Assembly: GCA_963741315.1 (NCBI GenBank)
Contig: CAVUHK010000001.1
Coordinates: forward strand, 310,001 to 374,000
Length of the DNA: 64,000 nucleotides
DNA from: PALSA-1003 sp963741315
GTDB lineage: Bacteria > Pseudomonadota > Gammaproteobacteria > Burkholderiales > Casimicrobiaceae
Direction: 5' to 3'
Below, one piece after another: positions 16,441-24,230 of this stretch. Below the pieces are notes generated by a model that was not told where the DNA came from, did no database searches, and saw only the letters and a program-made list of their open reading frames with translations. Every line of letters begins with the position of its first letter. The stretch's first letter is position 1. The position numbers were made by a program, and so were the translations under genes.

Positions 16441-16632
16441 ATCTGTCCTTTTACCTGAGAGATTACGGTCCGCGCTCGCTCGCGCGTCCGGTGCCCCTTC
16501 GGTGGACCCCGCAACATCAGTCGCGCGGTCGCTCTCCAGATCGATGCTCGTCCGCGCAGTCCTTCTGCCTGAGCGATTGCGGGAGTTGCGCCTTCGGCGG
16601 TGACCGCACTGCGCTCGGCCACTCTCTCCTGC
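16437..16632 (-). promoter_or_regulatory. Tandem glycine riboswitch (two aptamers)
   Basis: Read on the minus strand, two copies of the glycine aptamer pattern follow each other. Aptamer 1 (about 16555-16632) has GGAGAGAGTGG, GCCGAAGG and then CAGGCAGAAGGACTGCG. Aptamer 2 (about 16437-16539) has CTGGAGAGCG, CACCGAAGGGGC and CTCAGGTAAAAGGACAGA. The GGAGAG / GCCGAAGG / CAGGxxAAAGGAC blocks are the conserved glycine riboswitch core. It is placed between a promoter and gcvT and ends in a terminator, so it is probably a transcriptional on-switch for gcvT-gcvH-gcvP-dadA-GNAT. Confidence 0.95.
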
Positions 16633-16644
16633 ACGGACCGCGCA

Positions 16645-16673
16645 AGGTTACCGGCCACGCCGGTGGTTGTCAA
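16645..16673 (-). promoter_or_regulatory. Sigma-70 promoter of the gcv operon
   Basis: On the minus strand TTGACA (16668-16673) is followed after 17 bp by TAACCT (16645-16650), a perfect -35 with a weak -10. Transcription would begin near 16637, just at the 5' edge of the first aptamer. Confidence 0.6.
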
Positions 16674-16682
16674 AGCAACCCG

Positions 16683-16718
16683 AAAAAAAACCGGCGGACA
16701 TGGCATCCGCCGGTTTTT
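16683..16718. terminator. Bidirectional intrinsic terminator after the cytochrome c gene
   Basis: An 8-bp perfect stem CCGGCGGA / TCCGCCGG (16691-16698 and 16706-16713) is flanked by eight A on the left and five T on the right. On the minus strand it ends the cytochrome gene and insulates the gcv promoter behind it. Confidence 0.9.
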
Positions 16719-16739
16719 GTGCATGTGCGTGCGCGAGTG

Positions 16740-17066
16740 CTACTTCTTGAGCGTCAGAATCCAGGTGACCAGTTCCTTGATGTCGGCGTCGGACACGGTC
16801 ACGTTCGGCGGCATGGGAATCGAGCCCCAGACTCCGGTACCGCCTTTCTTGACCTTCTCGGTCAGCTTCGCCAGCGCATCCTTGTCACCCTTGTATTTGG
16901 CCGCGACATCGACGTACGGTGGCCCGATCAGTTTCTTGTCGATGGCGTGACACGCCGCGCAGCCATCCTTCTGCATCATCGCTTGGGCGGTGGTGTTATC
17001 TAGCGCGGCGTGGGCACCGCCGGCGAAGCAGGCGCTCGCAGCGAGCGCTATCCATTGACGTTTCAT
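16740..17066 (-). CDS. Class I cytochrome c (c551/c552 type)
   Basis: A 108-residue periplasmic electron carrier. A signal peptide ends near residue 20 (CFAGGAHA), the haem-binding motif is CAACH (36-40) and the distal methionine is Met85 in GSIPMPPN. The short length, GPPYVDVAAKYKG and the ending TWILTLK fit the cytochrome c551/c552 group that donates electrons to terminal oxidases or nitrite reductases. It is a single gene with its own terminator; its partner cannot be told from the neighbours. Confidence 0.93.
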   Translation of the reverse strand: MKRQWIALAASACFAGGAHAALDNTTAQAMMQKDGCAACHAIDKKLIGPPYVDVAAKYKGDKDALAKLTEKVKKGGTGVWGSIPMPPNVTVSDADIKELVTWILTLKK

Positions 17067-17155
17067 GCAGTCTCCAGAAATCGATTGGGAAAAACGGGCT
17101 CCATGCTACCGCAAGGCCGCGGCACGCGCCATCGCGCGCACCGGGAAGGTGAAGC

Positions 17156-18781
17156 TCAGGTGGAGTGTTCCTCGAAGGCGACTCGCTCGAAGTCTGCACC
17201 ACGCTGGACGAGTCGCGTCAAGCGCAGGCGTCGCTCCGGGTTCGACGCGATCGAGCGCAACACGCGCCCCGCGCTGAAGGTGCGCGGCGGAACGATCAGG
17301 CTGGCCTTCTCATCGGGAGTGACCCCCATCAGAATCGCGGGGAATGGCACTTCTTCGACCAGCATCGTGGTCAGCGCGCGCACCGCAATTGCCGTCGGCG
17401 AGCCGTCCCAGAGCTTGAGCGTCACGGCGAGATCGCCGCGGCTGTCCAGCGCCACGCGGGTCACGTGGCCGCAGCGCACTCGCTCGTCGTCGCGAACGAC
17501 GACCAGTTGATCGAGATGCCAACGATGCGCTCCCGTGCCTACGCGACGAACCGAGGCGCTGCCCCAGTCGTAACTGCCCTGCCAGCGCTCCCAGGTCCAC
17601 GTCTTCTCGGCTTCTTCCTTGTTGCGATCGTAATCGGTCAGCGCGCCGAGCGTCGCCAGGTGTTGCGTGCCCTGATAGGACATGCGTCCCAACAGATCCT
17701 GGCTGTTGAAGGTGCGCCCCGAGACACGGAAATACGCCGCGCCCAAGCCGCCCACGCACAACTCGAGCCCGGAATTCGATTCGTTGCCACCGCGCTTCGC
17801 GGGCAGCGCATACCAGCGCGTGTCCAGATGCGCGAGCAACGCCGTGCAGGCCTCGACCGAGACGTCGTGGCCGAGTTGCAGCTCGGCAGGATTGGCGCCG
17901 CTGGCCAGGCGCTTGAGGCGACCGCGCACGCTCGTCGCCAGCTTCGCAGGATAGCCGAAGCGCGCTCCTTCGCCGGGCAGGCGCGGGCCGACCGGACCGA
18001 GTGTCGCGCCGCTGGGTGCATCGAGATCGATCGCGATGACCGGGCCCTCGGTTTCGCGTTGCTGGACGTAAGGAAAGACCTTGCGTGCCCACATCGAAAG
18101 CCAGCGATCGGTCAACTCGATCTGGCGTACCGACATTGCGCACGGGTCGGCGAGATCGAGCATGAGCGCGTGGCAATAGGTGGAATAGCAGGAAACACCG
18201 ATGGCGTTGGGCATGAGCTCGTCCGAGACCGCGCTGACCGCGCACTCGAGGATCTCGGCAAGCCGGTAGTAGGCGTGCAGCTCCTGCCACACCGTGGGCG
18301 CGGGAATGTGCCGGGCGAGGCCATGTACCAGGATCATCTGCTTGCCGACCCACAGGCCGCGCTGCAGCACCTTGGCCTTGACGCCCTGCAGCTCGGGGTC
18401 GTTCTCGAGCAGCGGCTTGAGGCACGCGGAGTACTGCGCCCACAACGCCTGCCACAATGCGATTGCCTGCAGGAAGGCCTCGCGCTCGCGATCCCCCGCC
18501 GGCTGCGGCTTGCCGGCGTACCGGCGCGCCAGCTCGGTGTGCAGGAACACGACCGGCTCGCGGAAGACCTCGGCAATACGGGCGCGTTCGCGCGGCGCAA
18601 AGTCGGCCTCGGACAGCCTCTTGAGCTGGCCGAGCACTTCTTCGTAGTGCTGGGGAATGTTGGTCAGCGGCAGTGCGCGGAGCCACGCCGCACAGCCTTC
18701 CGCATCCGCAAAGGAGAGCGCGCGCGACCCTGGCTGGGTCTGTGTTTGCGTCAATGTGAATTCGTTGGTGTGGGTCGCCAT
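17156..18781 (-). CDS. Uncharacterised 541-residue cytoplasmic protein
   Basis: I do not recognise a named function. The protein has no signal peptide and no membrane helix. The N-terminal half is helical (WLRALPLTNIPQHYEEVLGQ, FAPRERARIAEVFREPVVF) and the C-terminal 150 residues are strand-rich, with SVRRVGTGAHRWHLDQLVVV and LWDGSPTAIAVRAL. That tail looks like a small beta-barrel of the PilZ kind, but I cannot show the RxxxR and DxSxxG c-di-GMP motifs, so this is only a suggestion. It has a TATAAA-like -10 at 18839-18844 and stands alone. Coding quality is good throughout. Confidence 0.75.
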   Translation of the reverse strand: MATHTNEFTLTQTQTQPGSRALSFADAEGCAAWLRALPLTNIPQHYEEVLGQLKRLSEADFAPRERARIAEVFREPVVFLHTELARRYAGKPQPAGDREREAFLQAIALWQALWAQYSACLKPLLENDPELQGVKAKVLQRGLWVGKQMILVHGLARHIPAPTVWQELHAYYRLAEILECAVSAVSDELMPNAIGVSCYSTYCHALMLDLADPCAMSVRQIELTDRWLSMWARKVFPYVQQRETEGPVIAIDLDAPSGATLGPVGPRLPGEGARFGYPAKLATSVRGRLKRLASGANPAELQLGHDVSVEACTALLAHLDTRWYALPAKRGGNESNSGLELCVGGLGAAYFRVSGRTFNSQDLLGRMSYQGTQHLATLGALTDYDRNKEEAEKTWTWERWQGSYDWGSASVRRVGTGAHRWHLDQLVVVRDDERVRCGHVTRVALDSRGDLAVTLKLWDGSPTAIAVRALTTMLVEEVPFPAILMGVTPDEKASLIVPPRTFSAGRVLRSIASNPERRLRLTRLVQRGADFERVAFEEHST

Positions 18782-19034
18782 GGCGCTGCCGGATGGGGTG
18801 TGCAGGCAGCGCCGCCGCGCGACCCGGACCGTGCATCATTTATAGCACAAGTCCTCGTCCACGCCCCTTGCGGTCCGACATCCGGGCCGGCTCGTGCGCC
18901 AATCGGCGGGCCCGACGGATGTGAATATTCGGCATTGGCAGTGTCGAATGCGCCGCCGCGCGGCCATCCAGCATGGTGGAGACTACAACTCATGGACGCG
19001 ACAGACGCGCCCGGATGCGACAGGCGAGGCAAGT

Positions 19035-19445
19035 ATGGAAAATGTCTTCAAGATCAATGGCACGCGAATACATTCGTCGACGACGATGCGCTCGCTGCAC
19101 GACCCGATCGCGGTTAACGGCGAAGACTGGCAGACAGTTGTCCATGCGCCTGCAACAGAACTACCCAGTGGGACCCGGTTGCCTCCAACCCGCGCTGCGC
19201 GCACGCCGCGCAGTCGCGGGGTCTTTTTGGCAGCCGTCGAACCCCGCCGCGGTGGACGCGCGCGCCGGTGGGGCGACCTGGCGATCGCTGTACTGGCGGT
19301 TGCTGTCGTGGCGGTGTCCTCGGCGCTGATCATGGGCGCACCGGCGACCATCATGGGGGTTACCCTGAGCTTCAATCCGGGGCCGGCAATCGTCGGCGCG
19401 GCGTCGGTCCCGCCGGCATTCATGGAACCGTCAAAAGGCCACTAG
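19035..19445 (+). CDS. Small putative single-pass membrane protein
   Basis: A 136-residue reading frame starting MENVFKINGTRIHSSTTMR. It has one hydrophobic helix, LAIAVLAVAVVAVSSALIM, at about residues 83-105, preceded by an arginine-rich stretch and followed by a short tail. That gives an N-in, C-out topology. GAGG stands nine bases before the ATG at 19035. No family is recognised. It lies in the gap between two minus-strand genes, so it may be a lineage-specific protein or a chance frame; a competing minus-strand frame covers the same bases but has worse composition. Confidence 0.45.
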   Translation: MENVFKINGTRIHSSTTMRSLHDPIAVNGEDWQTVVHAPATELPSGTRLPPTRAARTPRSRGVFLAAVEPRRGGRARRWGDLAIAVLAVAVVAVSSALIMGAPATIMGVTLSFNPGPAIVGAASVPPAFMEPSKGH

Positions 19446-19481
19446 CAGGCGCAGGCACGAAAGCTGGCGCTCACTACACCC

Positions 19482-22400
19482 CTACACCAGGACCCGCTCG
19501 ATCCCGCCGCGCGTTGCCTGTTCGACGTAGTTCGGCAGCCAGTCGGGACCGAGCAGTTTGCGGGCGATTTCGACCACGATGTAGTCCGCCGTGGTGCCCG
19601 CGTCGTCATCGAATCGCGACAAACCCTGCAGGCACGACGGGCACGAGGTGAGTACCTTTACCTGCACATCGGGCCCATCGGCGCGAAGCTCGGCCGCGCC
19701 CTTGCGCATGGCTTCCTCCTTGCGAAACCGCACCTGCGTCGAGATGTCGGGTCGGGTGGTCGCCAGCGTCCCCGATTCGCCGCAGCAACGCTCGTTCAGG
19801 GTCACCGCCGTACCCATGAGCTCGTTGACGACCTTCAGCGGCGGGTGGGTCTTCATCGGCGTGTGACATGGGTCGTGGTACATGTAGCGCACACCTTCGA
19901 CGCCTTCGAGCCGCACGCCGCGCTCCATCAGGTATTCGTGGATGTCGAGCAGCCTGCAGCCCGGGAAGATCTTCCCGAATTCGTATTTCTGCAGCTGGTC
20001 CATGCACGTGCCGCAGGAGACGATCACTGTCTTGATGTCGAGGTAGTTGAGCGTATTGGCGACGCGATGGAACAGCACCCGGTTGTCGGTGATGATCTCC
20101 TGGCCCTTGTCGTGATTGCCGGCTGACGTCTGCGGGTAGCCGCAGCACAGGTATCCGGGCGGGAGCACGCATTGCGCGCCAACGTGATAGAGCATTGCCT
20201 GCGTCGCCAGTCCCACCTGGGAAAACAGCCGTTCCGATCCGCAGCCCGGAAAATAGAACACCGCCTCGGCGTCTTCGGCCGAGCGCGCGGGATCGCGGAT
20301 GATCGGAACGATCGTCGGATCCTCGATATCGAGCAGCGCGCGCGCGGTTCGCTTGGGCAAGCCGCCCGGCATCGGCTTGTTGATGAAATGAATGACCTGC
20401 GCGCGCAGCGACGGCATGCCGATGGTCGCCGGCGGCCGGCTGGTCTGGCGCTGGGTCAATCCCAGCCGGCTCGCCAATCGGTACGCGAGCCGCTGCGCCT
20501 TGTAGCCCCAGTCGATCATCAGCGTCTTGGCGAGCTTGATCGTCGCCGGATTGCTGGCGTTGAGGAAGAACATCGCCACGCTGGTTCCCGCGTTGAACTT
20601 GCGGTGACCCTGCACGCGCAGCAGGTTGCGCATGGCAATCGAGACGTCGCCGAAATCGATGTCGACCGGACAGGGATTGGCGCACTTGTGGCAAACCGTG
20701 CAGTGATCGGCGACATCGGAGAACTCGTCGAAATGACGCAGGCTCACGCCGCGGCGCGTTTGCTCCTCGTACAGGAAAGCCTCGATCAGCAGCGAGGTCG
20801 CGAGGATCTTGTTGCGCGGGCTGTAGAGGAGATTGGCACGCGGCACGTGCGTCGCGCACACCGGCTTGCATTTTCCGCAGCGCAGGCAATCCTTGACCGA
20901 GTCGGCAATGTTGCCGATCTGCGATTGCTCGAGGATGAGGCTTTCCGCGCCGAGAAGGTTGAAGCTGGGCGTGTACGCCCCCGACAGGTCCGCTCCCGCC
21001 AGCAGCTTGCCGCGATTGAACCGGCCCTCGGGATCGACCCGCCGCTTGTAGGCGGCGAACGGCGCGAGTTCCTCGGCGGTGAGATATTCGAGCTTGGTGA
21101 TACCGATCCCGTGCTCGCCTGAAATGACGCCGTCGAGCGAGCGCGCGAGCTGCATGATTCGCGCCACCGCCGAGTGCGCCTCGCGCAGCATCGCGTAGTT
21201 GTCGGAATTCACCGGGATGTTGGTATGCACGTTGCCGTCGCCGGCGTGCATGTGCAGTGCGACGAACACGCGTGCACGCAACACTTCGCGATGCACGTCG
21301 ATGCAGCGCCTGTGCACCGGTGCGAACGCCATTCCCGCGAAGATGTCCTGCAGCGGCGCCTTGAGTTCGGACTTCCACGACACCACGATCGAGTGGGCCT
21401 GGAGCGCGGGGAAAGTCTCGTCGATGCGATCGAGCAAATCCTGCCAGCGCGCGCGCACCGCGGCGACCACCGCGCGAGCTTCGTCGAGCTTGGCGGCCAT
21501 CGCCTCCTGCGGCGGCCGCTCCTCGGCGTGCGCGCCCCACAGGGCGGGCGCGAGGTCCTGCGCCAGCGCCGCATCCAGCGCGTCGCACAACGCAAGCTTG
21601 TTGGCGATGGACAGTTCGATGTTGATGCGCTCGATGCCGTCGGTGTAGTCGCCGAGGCGGTCGAGCGGAATGACGACGTCCTCGTTGATCTTGAACGCGT
21701 TGGTGTGCGTCGCGATCGCCGCGGTGCGCGCGCGATCGAGCCAGAATTTCTTGCGCGCCTCCGGTGAGACGGCGACGAAACCCTCCGCGCCGCGCGCGTT
21801 GCAGATGCGCACGACCTCCGACGCCGCCCGCGCCACCGCATCGTCGTCCTCGCCGACGATGTCGCCGATGAGGACCATCTTCGGCCGCCCGTGGCGCTTG
21901 GCCTTGGTCGCGTAGCCGACGGCCTTCACATAGCGCTCGTCCAGGTGCTCCAGGCCGGCAAGGATCGCGCCGCCTGGACGCCCATCGAGGTATCGCTTGA
22001 TCTCGACGATCGCCGGCGTCGAATCGCGCACCTGGCCGAAGAACTCCAGGCAGACCGTGCGGATCGCCGGCGGCATCCGGTGCAGGATGAAGCGGGCCGA
22101 AGTGATGATGCCGTCGCAACCTTCCTTCTGCACGCCGGGCAGTCCGGCAAGGAACTTGTCGGTAACGTCCTTGCCCAGGCCGGCCTTGCGAAAGCTCGGG
22201 CCCGGAATGCGCAGCGTCTCGCGCCGTTTCAGTTCACCGAACGCGCCCTTGCTGTCGGCCGAGTGGTATTCAAGCTCGAAGGTGGCGAAGGGCGCATCGT
22301 GAATCTTGCCAAGGTTATGGTCGGTGCGCGCGACTTCCAGCCAGTCGCCGTCTGGCGTGACCATGCGCCACGACGCGAGATTGTCGAGTGCGGTGCCCCA

Positions 22401-23327
22401 AAGCACGGCTTTCTTGCCGCCGGCGTTCATCGCCACGTTGCCGCCGATGCACGACGCGTCGGCAGAGGTAGGATCGACGGCGAAGACCAGGCCGTCGCGC
22501 TCGGCGGCGTCCATCACCCGCTTGGTGACAACGCCGGCGCCGGCGTCGATGGTGGGCGTCGGCGAATCGTGCCCTTGCAGCATGACGCGTTCGACGCTCG
22601 ACAGACGCTCCAGCTTTTCGGTGTTGATGACGGCGGAGCGCCGGTCGAGCGGAACCGCGCCGCCGGTGTAGCCGGTTCCGCCGCCACGCGGAATGATGGT
22701 GAGCGCGAGTTCGATGCAGCCGCGCACAAGACCCGGCACCTCGGCTTCCGAGTCCGGATGCAGCACGACGAACGGATATTCGACGCGCCAGTCGGTGGCA
22801 TCGGTGACGTGAGAGACTCGCGCCAGGCCGTCGAAGGCGATGTTGTCGCGATGCGTGTGGCGGGAGAGAACGCGCAGCGTGCGCTTGCGCAGTGCTTCGG
22901 TCTCGCGGAACGCGGTCGCAAACGACTCGACCGCCGCGCTCGCGCCTTGCAGCAGCATGCCGACCTTGGCGTTGCGTTCCGGTTCGGCGTCGGCCATGCG
23001 ACGCTTCTCGATCTCGCCCAGCCGATGCCGCAGCGCCGAGATAAGCAATTCGCGCCGCTTCGGATTGTCGAGCAGATCATCCTGCAGGTACGGATTGCGG
23101 TCGACCACCCAGATGTCGCCGAGAACTTCGAAAAGCATGCGCGCAGAGCGCCCGGTGCGTCGCTGTCCACGCAATTGCTCGAGCAGGCGCCACATGTCGG
23201 CGCCGAGCAACCGGATGACGATCTCGCGGTCGGAAAACGACGTGTAGTTGTACGGGATTTCGCGCAGCCGCGGCGCGTCCACCGAGAGCTCGGCGTCGTT
23301 GAAGATCGCGTCGGCGTTTGAGTTCAT
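19482..23327 (-). CDS. Giant FAD-linked oxidoreductase with two 4Fe-4S motifs and CCG domains (DUF3683 type)
   Basis: A 1281-residue fusion. Residues 1-130 form the DUF3683-type N-terminal domain (REIPYNYTSFSDREIVIRLL). FAD-binding type 4 follows with PRGGGTGYTGGAVPL near 213-227, then the FAD oxidase C-terminal domain with HMHAGDGNVHTN and SGEHGIGITK. Two ferredoxin-like motifs are CLRCGKCKPVC (about 812) and CTVCHKCANPCPVD (about 880). Two cysteine-rich CCG domains end the protein (CLCCGYPQTSAG near 1055, ERCCGESGTLA near 1180). The build equals a D-lactate/glycolate dehydrogenase joined to a GlpC/LldE-like subunit, so it likely oxidises a 2-hydroxyacid and feeds the quinone pool. The substrate is unknown. 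The ATG at 23327 (MNSNADAIF) fits the family. Confidence 0.9.
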   Translation of the reverse strand: MNSNADAIFNDAELSVDAPRLREIPYNYTSFSDREIVIRLLGADMWRLLEQLRGQRRTGRSARMLFEVLGDIWVVDRNPYLQDDLLDNPKRRELLISALRHRLGEIEKRRMADAEPERNAKVGMLLQGASAAVESFATAFRETEALRKRTLRVLSRHTHRDNIAFDGLARVSHVTDATDWRVEYPFVVLHPDSEAEVPGLVRGCIELALTIIPRGGGTGYTGGAVPLDRRSAVINTEKLERLSSVERVMLQGHDSPTPTIDAGAGVVTKRVMDAAERDGLVFAVDPTSADASCIGGNVAMNAGGKKAVLWGTALDNLASWRMVTPDGDWLEVARTDHNLGKIHDAPFATFELEYHSADSKGAFGELKRRETLRIPGPSFRKAGLGKDVTDKFLAGLPGVQKEGCDGIITSARFILHRMPPAIRTVCLEFFGQVRDSTPAIVEIKRYLDGRPGGAILAGLEHLDERYVKAVGYATKAKRHGRPKMVLIGDIVGEDDDAVARAASEVVRICNARGAEGFVAVSPEARKKFWLDRARTAAIATHTNAFKINEDVVIPLDRLGDYTDGIERINIELSIANKLALCDALDAALAQDLAPALWGAHAEERPPQEAMAAKLDEARAVVAAVRARWQDLLDRIDETFPALQAHSIVVSWKSELKAPLQDIFAGMAFAPVHRRCIDVHREVLRARVFVALHMHAGDGNVHTNIPVNSDNYAMLREAHSAVARIMQLARSLDGVISGEHGIGITKLEYLTAEELAPFAAYKRRVDPEGRFNRGKLLAGADLSGAYTPSFNLLGAESLILEQSQIGNIADSVKDCLRCGKCKPVCATHVPRANLLYSPRNKILATSLLIEAFLYEEQTRRGVSLRHFDEFSDVADHCTVCHKCANPCPVDIDFGDVSIAMRNLLRVQGHRKFNAGTSVAMFFLNASNPATIKLAKTLMIDWGYKAQRLAYRLASRLGLTQRQTSRPPATIGMPSLRAQVIHFINKPMPGGLPKRTARALLDIEDPTIVPIIRDPARSAEDAEAVFYFPGCGSERLFSQVGLATQAMLYHVGAQCVLPPGYLCCGYPQTSAGNHDKGQEIITDNRVLFHRVANTLNYLDIKTVIVSCGTCMDQLQKYEFGKIFPGCRLLDIHEYLMERGVRLEGVEGVRYMYHDPCHTPMKTHPPLKVVNELMGTAVTLNERCCGESGTLATTRPDISTQVRFRKEEAMRKGAAELRADGPDVQVKVLTSCPSCLQGLSRFDDDAGTTADYIVVEIARKLLGPDWLPNYVEQATRGGIERVLV

Positions 23328-23414
23328 GATCCGGCAGATTTTACCGCATTGCAGCATGCGCCCGCCCTCGCGCAACAGACGCAAGCGTCGCGCGTACGTG
23401 CAACGCGCCGCTTG

Positions 23415-24230
23415 TCACTGTCGCGGGGTTCGCTCGCTGCGCGTCGGCGCCGGCTCGAAATTGCTGCGGAACGGATTGATGTCGATGCCACCACGGCGCA
23501 GAAACCGCGCATACACCGTGAGCTGCTCGGTGCGACAGCAAAGCGCCAGGTCGATGAACATGCGTTCGACGCAGCTTTCGTGGAATCCCGCATACTGGCG
23601 ATACGACAGCAGGTAGGCGAGCAATCCGCCGCGGTCGATGCGAGGACCGCGATAGCGCACCTGCACGTCGGCGTAGTCGGGTTGCCCCGTCACCGGACAG
23701 TTCGAGCGGAACAACGCGGTGCGCAGCGTTTCCTCGGCAAAACCGGTGCCGCGCAGGAGCAGCGCGGCGTCGGGTTCGCGTGCTTCCGGCGTGACCTCGC
23801 AGGCGTCGATGGACTCTCCCGGCAACTCGGCCACGCGCATCGCCGTCGGCGATGTCAGCAAGACGACCGAGACCGGCGCCGCGCACACCGTGGCCAGATC
23901 GGCTTCGATGGTACGCGCGATTTCCGCGCGGCTACCGGCGCGCTCCTGCGCAAACGAACCCAGATAGAGTTTGAGCGACTTGGACTCGACGATCGAAGGA
24001 GAGTCCGCGCCCACCCGGAATTCACCGATCGCGATCTGCGGCTTGCCGCGCGCGTCGAGCCAGCTGATTTCGTACGCCGTCCAGATGTCGACGCCCGAAA
24101 ACGGCAGCGTCGCACCGAGCCGCAATGCGGCGCGCTGCTCTCTGCGGTCGATCGCGAACAACAGCGACGCGTCGTAGCGATCCGGATAGGCGGTGGCCTT
24201 GCCGAGCGGAGATGTTGAAGCCGTGTTCAC
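23415..24230 (-). CDS. queF: NADPH-dependent 7-cyano-7-deazaguanine reductase
   Basis: A 271-residue enzyme of the long, YqcD-like QueF class. It reduces preQ0 to preQ1 for queuosine modification of tRNA. The nitrile-attacking cysteine is Cys178 in FRSNCPVTGQPDYADV with the assisting aspartate at 185; the NADPH-binding motif is ESKSLKLYLGSF (82-93) and HESCVERMFIDL holds the glutamate and histidine that bind substrate. The start is GTG at 24230, overlapping the comM stop as GTGA. No other queuosine gene is in the window. Confidence 0.96.
   Translation of the reverse strand: MNTASTSPLGKATAYPDRYDASLLFAIDRREQRAALRLGATLPFSGVDIWTAYEISWLDARGKPQIAIGEFRVGADSPSIVESKSLKLYLGSFAQERAGSRAEIARTIEADLATVCAAPVSVVLLTSPTAMRVAELPGESIDACEVTPEAREPDAALLLRGTGFAEETLRTALFRSNCPVTGQPDYADVQVRYRGPRIDRGGLLAYLLSYRQYAGFHESCVERMFIDLALCCRTEQLTVYARFLRRGGIDINPFRSNFEPAPTRSERTPRQ

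Noticed and set aside
19606..22119. 837-codon minus-strand frame
   Set aside because: Out-of-frame copy inside the giant oxidoreductase gene; its composition is Arg/Ala/Gln shadow sequence.
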